Source: Gammaproteobacteria bacterium (GTDB lineage: Bacteria > Pseudomonadota > Gammaproteobacteria > Enterobacterales > Psychrobiaceae). From it: a stretch of DNA of 6,771 bases. The stretch covers positions 1 to 6,771 of the forward strand of contig JABSRS010000190.1 in assembly GCA_013214885.1 (NCBI GenBank), written 5' to 3'. Below are positions 1 through 5,912 of the stretch, piece by piece (the first letter of the stretch is position 1; each line of letters starts with the position of its first letter). The notes below the pieces were generated by a model that worked only from the letters and a program-made list of their open reading frames with translations, searched no databases and was not told the DNA's origin. A program made the translations under genes and the position numbers.

Positions 1-408
1 GGCAGTAAAATACTGATTGTTGATGATTCAGCGACAGCTCGTAATTTAGTACGTCAGACATTGAGCTCTATAGGGATTGACGTCATTGAATCATCAGACG
101 GGCTCCAGGCATTAAATAAACTCAAAAAGTGGTGCGATGAGGGAAAATTGGTCACCGATGAGATATTAATGATGATTACCGATGCTGAAATGCCCGAAAT
201 GGATGGTTATAAACTGACTCATGAAATCAGAAACGATCCACGAATGAAAGATCTATACATCGCGCTCAATACCTCATTAAGCGGCAGCTTTAATGAGGCG
301 ATGGTTGAGAAAGTAGGATGTAATAAATTCATCTCGAAATTCCAACCCGACAAACTGGTTGAAATTGTCCAAGAACGCTATCGTGCTAAGATGGCTGAGA
401 CCACATAA
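1..408 (+). CDS. cheV: Chemotaxis coupling/receiver protein CheV, C-terminal receiver domain (5' truncated by window edge)
   Basis: Only the last 135 codons are present, read in frame from base 1, so the start lies outside the window. The segment is a complete CheY-like receiver domain. It has the acidic pair VDD (visible residues 7-9), the phospho-acceptor Asp in ITDAEMPEMDG (Asp61), the switch Thr/Ser in the NTSLSG segment (about 91-94), and the conserved Lys in FISKF (Lys113). The wording of DAEMPEMDGYKLT, NTSLSG and FISKFQPDKL is characteristic of CheV receivers rather than free CheY. In the family, an N-terminal CheW-like domain couples chemoreceptors to CheA, and the receiver tunes or adapts that coupling when phosphorylated. 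That CheW domain would lie upstream and cannot be seen. The gene ends alone, followed by a strong terminator. A different CheW-receiver hybrid is possible but less likely. Confidence 0.88.
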   Translation, partial: GSKILIVDDSATARNLVRQTLSSIGIDVIESSDGLQALNKLKKWCDEGKLVTDEILMMITDAEMPEMDGYKLTHEIRNDPRMKDLYIALNTSLSGSFNEAMVEKVGCNKFISKFQPDKLVEIVQERYRAKMAETT

Positions 409-442
409 CTACTCCTGAATTTTCAATTTAGATTGTGAGTTT

Positions 443-477
443 AAAAGTCAACCTTTGGTGAAAAAGGTTGACTTTTT
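443..477 (+). terminator. Intrinsic terminator after cheV
   Basis: A perfect 14-bp inverted repeat (443-456 AAAAGTCAACCTTT and 463-476 AAAGGTTGACTTTT) encloses a six-base loop, and the right arm runs into a T tract at 473-477. It lies 34 bases after the cheV stop. The A run in the left arm gives a T run on the opposite strand, so it could terminate in both directions, although no minus-strand gene nearby would need it. Confidence 0.9.
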
Positions 478-560
478 AGCCAAAATCTCTACAATTTAGC
501 GCCTTTTTTAACGTATATATTTCTACGTTCCTATTCTTTAAATCGATAAAAGATGCCTAC

Positions 561-2090
561 ATGTTAAAGCTACATATAAATAACGTTATCAGCAAAAAAG
601 CTGACATATTATCAGGTCTTACCGTTGCCCTAGCACTTGTTCCTGAGGCTGTAGCCTTTGCGATCGTTGCTCAGGTTGATCCCTTGGTTGGTTTGTATGC
701 CGCCTTTATTGTAGGTCTAATCACCGCCATTTTCGGTGGCCGCCCAGGTATGATTTCTGGCGCGACTGGTGCGTTAGCTGTGGTGATGGTTTCTTTGGTG
801 GTCAATCACGGGGTGCAATATCTATTTGCCACGGTCGTGCTAATGGGGGTTTTACAAATACTTGCCGGGGTATTTAAGCTTGGTAAGTTTATCCGCATGG
901 TTCCTCATCCAGTAATGCTGGGCTTTGTTAACGGCTTAGCTATTGTTATCTTCCTGGCTCAACTGGGTCAGTTTAAAGAGGTTGATAGTGACGGTGTATT
1001 ACAATGGATGCAAGGTGAAGCACTGTATATGATGCTGGGCTTAGTGGCTATTACGATGGCGATTATTCATTTCTTACCAAAAATCACCAAGGCTGTACCT
1101 TCGGCATTAGTCGCCATTGTGGTCGTTTCTCTAGCCGTTATCGGTTTAGACTTAGACACCAAGGTAGTTGGTGATGTGGCCTCAATTGCAGGTGGTTTAC
1201 CTGATTTCAACATTCCAGATATTCCTTATAACTGGGATACTTTGGTCATCATCTTCCCGTATGCGTTGATTTTAGCGGCTATTGGCTTAATTGAGTCACT
1301 ACTAACCCTAACCTTAATTGATGAGTTAACTCAGACCCGCGGTCAAGGTAACAAAGAATGTGTTGCTCAAGGCGTTGCTAATACCGTGACTGGTTTCTTT
1401 GGTGGCATGGGTGGCTGTGCGATGATTGGTCAATCAATGATCAACGTTAACTCTGGTGGTCGTGGTCGTACTTCTGGCGTGGTAGCAGCTCTGGCGTTAC
1501 TAGGATTCATCTTATTTGCCTCTTCACTGATTGAACAAATTCCACTTGCGGCTTTGATAGGCGTGATGTTTATTGTCGTAATAGCGACATTCGAATGGTC
1601 AAGCTTCCGTCAATTAAAGAAAATCCCTAAATCGGATGCCTTTATTTTAATCCTAGTATCTGCAGTGACTGTGGCATCTGATTTAGCCATTGCCGTTATT
1701 GTTGGCGTGATTGTGTCGGCCTTAGTGTTTGCATGGCAACATGCTAAGCATGTCATTGTTAGTCGCTCTACTGATGACAATGGTTGGACAGTTTACCAAG
1801 TTGAAGGTCCATTATTCTTCGGCGCAATTACTTCTTTTAAAGAACAATTTGACTACACAAATGATGCTGATGACGTGATTATCGATTTCAAAGGGTCACG
1901 TGTTTACGATCATTCTGGCATTGAAGCAATTGACTCACTAGCCGAGCGTTATATTAGCGTAGGCAAGCGTCTTCATTTACGTCATCTAAGCGCTGAATGT
2001 AGTGAGCTTCTTAACAAAGCCAACGCGTTAGTTGAAGTTAACGTGATTGAAGATCCAAACTACCATATTGCATCTGACAAACTTTCTTAA
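561..2090 (+). CDS. SulP-family inorganic anion transporter with C-terminal STAS domain
   Basis: This 509-residue inner-membrane protein fits the SulP (SLC26-like) family in length and order. The N-terminal block, about residues 14-80, carries the family signature around [21 protein letters not shown] and [13 protein letters not shown]. Further membrane segments follow to about 395, including the conserved loop [20 protein letters not shown] (about 280-299) and [18 protein letters not shown] (about 373-390). A short STAS domain occupies about 410-500, with DHSG at 450-453 where anti-sigma-antagonist-like domains carry their key serine. SulP proteins move sulfate, bicarbonate or other anions, usually with sodium or proton coupling. 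The substrate cannot be read from this sequence, and bicarbonate or sulfate is inference only. The ATG at 561 has only a weak AAAAG-type ribosome site, but it starts right at the conserved N-terminus. The gene stands alone between two terminators, so it is probably monocistronic. Confidence 0.92.
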   Translation: MLKLHINNVISKKADILSGLTVALALVPEAVAFAIVAQVDPLVGLYAAFIVGLITAIFGGRPGMISGATGALAVVMVSLVVNHGVQYLFATVVLMGVLQILAGVFKLGKFIRMVPHPVMLGFVNGLAIVIFLAQLGQFKEVDSDGVLQWMQGEALYMMLGLVAITMAIIHFLPKITKAVPSALVAIVVVSLAVIGLDLDTKVVGDVASIAGGLPDFNIPDIPYNWDTLVIIFPYALILAAIGLIESLLTLTLIDELTQTRGQGNKECVAQGVANTVTGFFGGMGGCAMIGQSMINVNSGGRGRTSGVVAALALLGFILFASSLIEQIPLAALIGVMFIVVIATFEWSSFRQLKKIPKSDAFILILVSAVTVASDLAIAVIVGVIVSALVFAWQHAKHVIVSRSTDDNGWTVYQVEGPLFFGAITSFKEQFDYTNDADDVIIDFKGSRVYDHSGIEAIDSLAERYISVGKRLHLRHLSAECSELLNKANALVEVNVIEDPNYHIASDKLS

Positions 2091-2112
2091 CAGTCAACCG
2101 CAACTGATTATC

Positions 2113-2140
2113 AAAGCCAACTTTCGAGTTGGCTTTTTTT
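2113..2140 (+). terminator. Intrinsic terminator after the SulP gene
   Basis: A perfect 10-bp stem (2113-2122 AAAGCCAACT with 2127-2136 AGTTGGCTTT) has a TTCG tetraloop, and a run of seven Ts covers 2134-2140. It starts 23 bases after the transporter stop codon. Confidence 0.92.
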
Positions 2141-2151
2141 ATCAAAAGACT

Positions 2152-2180
2152 TTATAGTTTGGGCCTAAATTTCATATAAT
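2152..2180 (+). promoter_or_regulatory. Candidate sigma-70 promoter for the pyroglutamyl-peptidase-like gene
   Basis: A perfect TATAAT lies at 2175-2180. With a 17-base spacer the -35 position would be TTATAG (2152-2157), a poor match to TTGACA. It sits just downstream of the preceding terminator, where a new promoter is expected. Transcription would begin near 2187, about three bases before the ATG at 2190, so the mRNA would be almost leaderless. Confidence 0.4.
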
Positions 2181-2189
2181 GGTCAGCTA

Positions 2190-3383
2190 ATGAATCTCGC
2201 TAAATATTTTCTTATCTTAAGTGTCTTTTTACTCACATCAACGACAAGCCAAGCGTTCCATCAAAGTGCCACTAATTTCCTTGCGTTAGATCCCGAAGAG
2301 CTGCGAATTGAAACGGCGCAACAAGCTATTCCGCAACAAGTTAAACACTTTAGCCATTCCCTCAATCAGTTTAAACACGACTTATCACAAATCATTGCAA
2401 TGAAAGATGCAATGACCGTCGTCACCACAACTGGTTTAAACTTATGGCAATTGGCGGTAAAACAAGCGCAAGAGACCCTATCATATGATGATCGGCCATT
2501 ATATTGGGCCCGACTTGTTGGTCGAGTAACCATCAAAAACATCCCATTAACATTCACTCCGACCTTGAGTCAGCGAGATCAGCTGTTAAGTGCCTGGGAG
2601 GATGCCAGTCGTGGCATTACCAGTATTGATTATGCTGGGGATCCTAGCCTAAAGCGAATCTTTTTGAGCGGATTCGATCCATTCCTGCTCGACCGAAATA
2701 TCGACCAAAGCAATCCATCAGGGGTTGCTGCATTGATGCTCGATGGCAAAATAATCAACTATCAAGGTCAAAAAGTCCAAATAGAAACCGTGATGATCCC
2801 TGTTCGATTTGATGATTTTGACCAGGGGCTCATTGAGCGAATACTGACACCTTTAATGGCAGCCGATCGAAAAATTGATTTAATTGCTACCATTTCTATG
2901 GGACGCAAGGATTTTGATTTAGAACGTTTTCCAGGTAAACGCCGCTCGGCAACCATACCTGGTAATCGTAATGTCATTACTGGAGCAAGTGCCAGTAACC
3001 CTCTGGTTCCTTTTTTAAATGGTGCATCACATGATGGCGCTGAATTTGTCGAATTTTCATTGCCGGTGAAATTAATGCAACAAGCCGTCGGCGCATTCAA
3101 AATTAATGACAACCATCAAGTTAGCACGTTAGCCAAGGGCTCGATAAAAGCTATCTCGCTGAACGAGTTAACCAATCAAGTGTCAGTACAAGGCTCTGGT
3201 GGTTCATATTTATCTAATGAAATATCATATCGCAGCATTGCCCTACGCGATAAGCTAGCGAGTCAAATTGCTGTTGGCCATATTCATACTCCTCGAATTA
3301 AATCATTTGAGCCAAAAACCATTCAACTAACCGTTGAGCAAATCACCGAGATGCTCAAGCATGCCTCTACCAGCTTTAAATAA
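2190..3383 (+). CDS. Secreted pyroglutamyl-peptidase-I-like (peptidase C15 fold) protein with Ser at the catalytic Cys position
   Basis: The protein has 397 residues. Residues 1-22 form a signal peptide (Lys5, hydrophobic 6-16, SQA before a likely cleavage at 22/23), so the mature protein should be periplasmic or outside. Residues 23 to about 155 are a mainly helical extension I do not recognise. From about 156 it follows pyroglutamyl peptidase I: RIFLSGFDPF (156-165, as LLTGFDPF), NPSG (175-178), LERF with Glu245 at the catalytic Glu position, SLPVK (290-294), GGSYLSN (337-343, as AGTFVCN) and GHIHTP (363-368) with His366 at the catalytic His position. The family nucleophile Cys is replaced by Ser342. 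The real enzymes are about 210-residue cytosolic cysteine peptidases that remove N-terminal pyroglutamate. This one is nearly twice as long and exported, so its activity is uncertain: serine hydrolase, binding protein or inactive homologue. The ATG at 2190 is chosen because it begins the signal peptide. It lacks a Shine-Dalgarno site. The gene overlaps sprT by 23 bases. Confidence 0.75.
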   Translation: MNLAKYFLILSVFLLTSTTSQAFHQSATNFLALDPEELRIETAQQAIPQQVKHFSHSLNQFKHDLSQIIAMKDAMTVVTTTGLNLWQLAVKQAQETLSYDDRPLYWARLVGRVTIKNIPLTFTPTLSQRDQLLSAWEDASRGITSIDYAGDPSLKRIFLSGFDPFLLDRNIDQSNPSGVAALMLDGKIINYQGQKVQIETVMIPVRFDDFDQGLIERILTPLMAADRKIDLIATISMGRKDFDLERFPGKRRSATIPGNRNVITGASASNPLVPFLNGASHDGAEFVEFSLPVKLMQQAVGAFKINDNHQVSTLAKGSIKAISLNELTNQVSVQGSGGSYLSNEISYRSIALRDKLASQIAVGHIHTPRIKSFEPKTIQLTVEQITEMLKHASTSFK

Positions 3384-3846
3384 ACAGCTACTATTAGCGC
3401 GAGTCGAACAATGTTATCGACTCGCCGAGGCAGCACTAGACAAGAAATTAGTTAAACCAACGGTGCTATTTAACCAGCGTGGTCGAATTGCAGGAAGTGC
3501 TTTATTACAACGACACACTTTGCGCTTTCATCCTAAAATTTACTTACAAAATCAACAGCATTATTTAACCCATGTCGTAGCACATGAAGTAGCACACTTA
3601 ATTGTGTGGCAGTGCTATGGGAGGGTTGCTCCCCATGGCAAAGAATGGCAGACAATCATGACGGCAGTCTTTAAATTGCCCGCGGAGAGAACTCACAGCT
3701 ACGACACCGATAATCTCGGCATTAAGACATTTGATTATCAATGTGGTTGCCAAATAATCAAGTTATCAACCCGTCGTCACAATAATGCCTTAAAAGGAAC
3801 CAAATACATCTGCCGTGGCTGCCGCAATCAATTAATCGCTGTTTAA
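3361..3846 (+). CDS. sprT: SprT family zinc-metalloprotease-like protein
   Basis: This 161-residue protein matches SprT of enterics throughout, including the length of about 165. The metal-binding helix HEVAH (residues 75-79) supplies two zinc-ligand His and the catalytic-type Glu. It is followed by GRVAPHGKEW, with His92 as probable third ligand. The C-terminal part carries a four-cysteine zinc ribbon: CGC at 128-130 and CRGC at 151-154. The bacterial protein is poorly characterised; its eukaryotic relative Spartan cleaves DNA-protein crosslinks, but that role is not established here. I chose ATG 3361 because MPLPALNKQ lines up with the short N-terminus of the family. An in-frame TTG at 3334 would add nine residues and has no better ribosome site. 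The start lies inside the upstream gene, so the two are very likely co-transcribed and perhaps translationally coupled. The adjacency to endA is conserved with enterics. Confidence 0.92.
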   Translation: MPLPALNKQLLLARVEQCYRLAEAALDKKLVKPTVLFNQRGRIAGSALLQRHTLRFHPKIYLQNQQHYLTHVVAHEVAHLIVWQCYGRVAPHGKEWQTIMTAVFKLPAERTHSYDTDNLGIKTFDYQCGCQIIKLSTRRHNNALKGTKYICRGCRNQLIAV

Positions 3847-3920
3847 TCAACTGCTATTCGCTTAAAATAGCCACCAGTAGCGTGACTAAAGACCTAGACG
3901 CTTTAGCACCAAATTTTATT

Positions 3921-3925
3921 AGGGA
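3921..3925 (+). promoter_or_regulatory. Ribosome binding site supporting the TTG start of endA
   Basis: AGGGA at 3921-3925 is five bases before the TTG at 3931. It favours that codon over the in-frame GTG at 3952, which has no such site and would delete the charged N-region of the signal peptide. Confidence 0.6.
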
Positions 3926-3930
3926 TTATT

Positions 3931-4641
3931 TTGAACAACATTTCAACTCGAGTGCTTTTATTGGTAACGTTATTACTGTGGCCATTGCTAACTAATGCTA
4001 CCCCAACTAGTTTTGGACAGGCAAAAAGAATTGCGCTTAAACTTCATCAATCATCTGACACCAGTTTCTATTGTGGTTGCGATATTAAGCGCCAGGGCAA
4101 GAAATTAGTTCCTGATCTACAGGGATGCGGCTATCGATTCCGAAAACAATTAAAACGTGCATCACGAATTGAATGGGAACACATTGTACCTGCGTGGGAG
4201 TTTGGCCACCAACGCCAATGTTGGCAACAAGGCAGACGAAAGAACTGTACCAAAAATGATAAACAATTCAAGAGAATGGAAGGTGACTTACACAATCTTG
4301 TTGCTGCAGTAGGCGAAGTAAATGGTGACCGCTCAAACTATAGGTTCAGCCAATGGAATGCTAAGCCTAAGCAATATGGTCAATGTAATATGGTTATCGA
4401 TTTTAAAGGCCGTAAAGCACAGCCGCCCGAAAACCGTCGTGGTGATATCGCTCGAATTTATTTTTATTTTAAACAGCAGTACAATCTAAAAATATCAAAG
4501 TCACAGCTCAAACTATTCAACGCTTGGAACAAGATCGACCCAGTAGATAAAGCAGAATGTCTGCGAGATCAACGTATTAAAAAATCCCAAGGCAACAACA
4601 ACCCTTTCGTCCTCTCTCCCTGCCTTCTGGGACAGACATAA
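3931..4641 (+). CDS. endA: Endonuclease I, secreted DNA-specific nuclease EndA
   Basis: The 236-residue protein is nearly collinear with the 235-residue E. coli periplasmic endonuclease I, which cuts double-stranded DNA non-specifically. Residues 1-23 are a signal peptide (Arg7, hydrophobic 8-20, TNA before a cut at 23/24). The beta-beta-alpha-metal core is visible: [11 protein letters not shown] (79-89, catalytic His84), FGHQRQCWQ (91-99), DLHNL (119-123, metal-binding Asn122) and GEVNGDRSN (128-136). Eight cysteines (48, 50, 66, 97, 106, 152, 210, 231) match the four-disulfide pattern expected of an exported enzyme. [10 protein letters not shown] and QGNNNPFV near the C-terminus are also family-typical. 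The start is TTG, supported by AGGGA upstream. It follows sprT after 84 bases and may have its own promoter, though I see no convincing one. The last four sense codons and stop lie in an inverted repeat shared with the transposase unit, but the tail is of normal length and keeps the final Cys. Confidence 0.95.
   Translation: MNNISTRVLLLVTLLLWPLLTNATPTSFGQAKRIALKLHQSSDTSFYCGCDIKRQGKKLVPDLQGCGYRFRKQLKRASRIEWEHIVPAWEFGHQRQCWQQGRRKNCTKNDKQFKRMEGDLHNLVAAVGEVNGDRSNYRFSQWNAKPKQYGQCNMVIDFKGRKAQPPENRRGDIARIYFYFKQQYNLKISKSQLKLFNAWNKIDPVDKAECLRDQRIKKSQGNNNPFVLSPCLLGQT
4628..4641 (+). repeat. Inverted repeat, endA-side copy
   Basis: TGGGACAGACATAA. It matches the reverse complement of 5893-5906 at 13 of 14 positions. 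It overlaps the 3' end of endA and supplies the endA stop codon TAA (4639-4641). The GGGACAGGCA core resembles motifs I recall beside genes of this transposase family in other bacteria; that recollection is unverified. Confidence 0.65.
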
Positions 4642-4774
4642 GTTTTACACTTGATAAATTTTAACTTTTGTTATTTTATTAACTCGTTTTTAATCAGAAT
4701 ACCGAGGCAACTCGCAGGAAAAGTGAAATAAAAGCAAAAGTTGATGAATAAAATTATTAGGCGCAAAGAATTAC

Positions 4775-4795
4775 AACTAATTTTAGGGATTAGTT
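4775..4795 (-). repeat. Small hairpin downstream of the transposase gene
   Basis: AACTAAT (4775-4781) and ATTAGTT (4789-4795) form a 7-bp stem, 27 bases after the transposase stop. No proper T run follows on the minus strand, so it is at best a weak terminator. It may instead be a subterminal hairpin of the mobile unit. Chance is possible in this AT-rich stretch. The rest of the 181-base gap 4642-4822 shows only a loose AT-rich inverted repeat (4663-4670 with 4735-4742). Confidence 0.3.
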
Positions 4796-4822
4796 AGTTT
4801 GGAATTTTCTAGCTTTAGATGT

Positions 4823-5815
4823 TTACCCAGTTCCCTTACACCACCGCTGACCGTGGCTTTGGGCAAATCGTTTTAAAATATTTTGACTGCCAGCCCAGGA
4901 ACCATAGTGGCGTCTAAAATTTTTAACTGCTTCGAGCCAAAGTTCGGCATCAAGCCCTAACTCTACAAAAAGAGTCGATGATTCTATAACGGAAACAGTA
5001 ACATCATTATTTACCAAATTTGATTTACTCCATTGAACTAATTGCAGATATGAATCTAAATCAAACGGTAGGTTGCTTTTACAGTGCTTTGTTATAAAAG
5101 GCATTAGGCTAGGTGGCTGATTTGGTACTGAAAATTCGCTATTCTGGCTATTTCGATTAATTAGTTTTGTGTAAGCATGCTGCTGAATTAACCTTTCTTG
5201 GATAGAGGTGAAATCGCTACCTTCTAAAGAATCACAGATCCCTGCTCTAATTGGATTTAAATCAACATACGCTAAACAACTCAACAATGCTGTATTATCT
5301 AGCAAGGCTTGAGATTTAAACCGTCCTTCCCAAAATTTACCAGTACATTTATCTTCTTTATTTGACTGTCTAGCAATAAATTCATTGAGAGACTTCATAA
5401 ACCAGGAAATATCATATAAGCGCTTTCGCCATACTAAGGTTAAATCATTCACTAGTTTAATCTCAGCAGCTGATAATTCGATTCCCGCCAAATATTTGTC
5501 AACGACAACGTGACCCTTGTATAGATTACGCCACCTTTTTATAACTTCATCCATCGACCAGCTGTTTGCATTTTGAATATTAACATTCAAAACTAAATGG
5601 TAGTGGTTACTCATAATGGCATATGCTCCGATTTCAATTGAGTATATTTTAGCAAGGTGCTTTATTCGTTTAATTACCCACTGCCTGCGATGCTCAAAGT
5701 TTTTTCCGCTATATCGGTCTTTACCGCATAAATAACTTCGACGAACACAGCGATTAATCACATGATAAAAGGTAGTTTCCGCTAAATCTATTTGACAATA
5801 TCTGGCACGAGTCAT
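4823..5815 (-). CDS. Y1/HUH transposase of the REP-associated (RAYT-like) type, long form
   Basis: The product has 330 residues from ATG 5815. The N-terminal part is a Y1-transposase fold: TTFYHVINRCVRRSYLCG (14-31), EHRRQWVIKRI (41-51), then AIMSNHYHLVL (66-76), whose HYH (71-73) is the metal-binding HUH pair. TGKFWEGRFKSQALLD (158-173) and AYVDLNPIRAG (182-192) follow the pattern of REP-associated transposases. Such enzymes nick and join single-stranded DNA at hairpin repeats using a tyrosine. In gapless alignment from WEGR, the position where that Tyr usually stands is Ile147; Tyr134 is the nearest alternative. Residues from about 200 on form an extension absent from short IS200 enzymes, ending in HGQRWCKGTG. 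I recall many marine gammaproteobacterial proteins of this length starting MTRARY, which is why ATG 5815 is preferred over the in-frame TTG at 5830. The frame is intact. It lies between endA and cnoX, bracketed by inverted repeats. Confidence 0.85.
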   Translation of the reverse strand: MTRARYCQIDLAETTFYHVINRCVRRSYLCGKDRYSGKNFEHRRQWVIKRIKHLAKIYSIEIGAYAIMSNHYHLVLNVNIQNANSWSMDEVIKRWRNLYKGHVVVDKYLAGIELSAAEIKLVNDLTLVWRKRLYDISWFMKSLNEFIARQSNKEDKCTGKFWEGRFKSQALLDNTALLSCLAYVDLNPIRAGICDSLEGSDFTSIQERLIQQHAYTKLINRNSQNSEFSVPNQPPSLMPFITKHCKSNLPFDLDSYLQLVQWSKSNLVNNDVTVSVIESSTLFVELGLDAELWLEAVKNFRRHYGSWAGSQNILKRFAQSHGQRWCKGTG

Positions 5816-5830
5816 GAGTAGCCCAACCAA

Positions 5831-5894
5831 TGTTTAAACACTAAACAATAGTAGTACAACTATTTTATATTGCACAAATATTACACGAATATTT
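5831..5894. repeat. Cluster of three short palindromes between transposase start and the terminal repeat
   Basis: Three potential hairpins are packed in 64 bases: the palindrome TGTTTAAACA (5831-5840), AATAGT/ACTATT (5847-5852 with 5859-5864) and AAATATT/AATATTT (5876-5882 with 5888-5894). HUH elements use subterminal hairpins as recognition sites, so these may be the transposase's 5'-end structures. The region must also hold the transposase promoter; TTGTGC and TACTAT on the minus strand, 18 bases apart, are a weak candidate. All stems are AT-rich and individually could be chance. Confidence 0.35.
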
Positions 5895-5906
5895 ATGCCT
5901 GTCCCA
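5893..5906 (-). repeat. Inverted repeat, cnoX-side copy
   Basis: On the minus strand this reads TGGGACAGGCATAA, matching the endA-side copy except for one G/A difference. It lies six bases beyond the cnoX stop codon (5913-5915 on the minus strand) and upstream of the transposase gene. Confidence 0.65.
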
Positions 5907-5912
5907 AAGGGT

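Larger units (their letters stand above)
4628..5906 (-). mobile_element. Candidate IS200/REP-associated-type transposase unit bounded by 14-base inverted repeats
   Basis: The unit is 1279 bp and holds one minus-strand transposase gene. Its edges are set by a 14-base inverted repeat with one mismatch, at 4628-4641 and 5893-5906. I see no flanking target duplication, which fits HUH-type transposition but does not prove mobility. The interior is visibly richer in A and T than endA and cnoX on either side and has short hairpins near both ends (5831-5894 and 4775-4795). It lies between two convergent chromosomal genes. The exact boundaries are inferred from the repeats only. The alternative is a domesticated, immobile transposase flanked by its recognition repeats. 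Confidence 0.55.

Noticed and set aside
493..521. Promoter-like TATATT upstream of the SulP gene
   Set aside because: No reasonable -35 box lies at 16-18 bases. A promoter must exist between the terminator and 561, but its position cannot be called.
2366..2557. Minus-strand open frame of 63 codons inside the peptidase-like gene
   Set aside because: It lies wholly within a well-supported plus-strand gene and has no recognisable motif.
2768..3112. Minus-strand open frame of 114 codons inside the peptidase-like gene
   Set aside because: It is a shadow of the plus-strand coding sequence, which carries the conserved C15 motifs here; the opposite-strand product is low-complexity and unrecognised.
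3334..3360. TTG-initiated extension of sprT by nine residues
   Set aside because: The added residues have no counterpart in SprT, no ribosome site precedes the TTG, and it would deepen the overlap with the upstream gene.
3886..3906. CTAAAG/CTTTAG hairpin between sprT and endA
   Set aside because: The stem is only 6 bp with a nine-base loop and no proper T run follows, so it supports neither a terminator nor a regulator on its own.
4663..4742. AACTTTTG/CAAAAGTT inverted repeat after endA
   Set aside because: The match is eight AT-rich bases separated by 64 bases, well within chance. It is too weak to call a terminator for endA.
4628..5906. Target-site duplication flanking the transposase unit
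   Set aside because: I compared the bases just outside both repeats and found no convincing direct repeat, which is as expected for HUH transposases.
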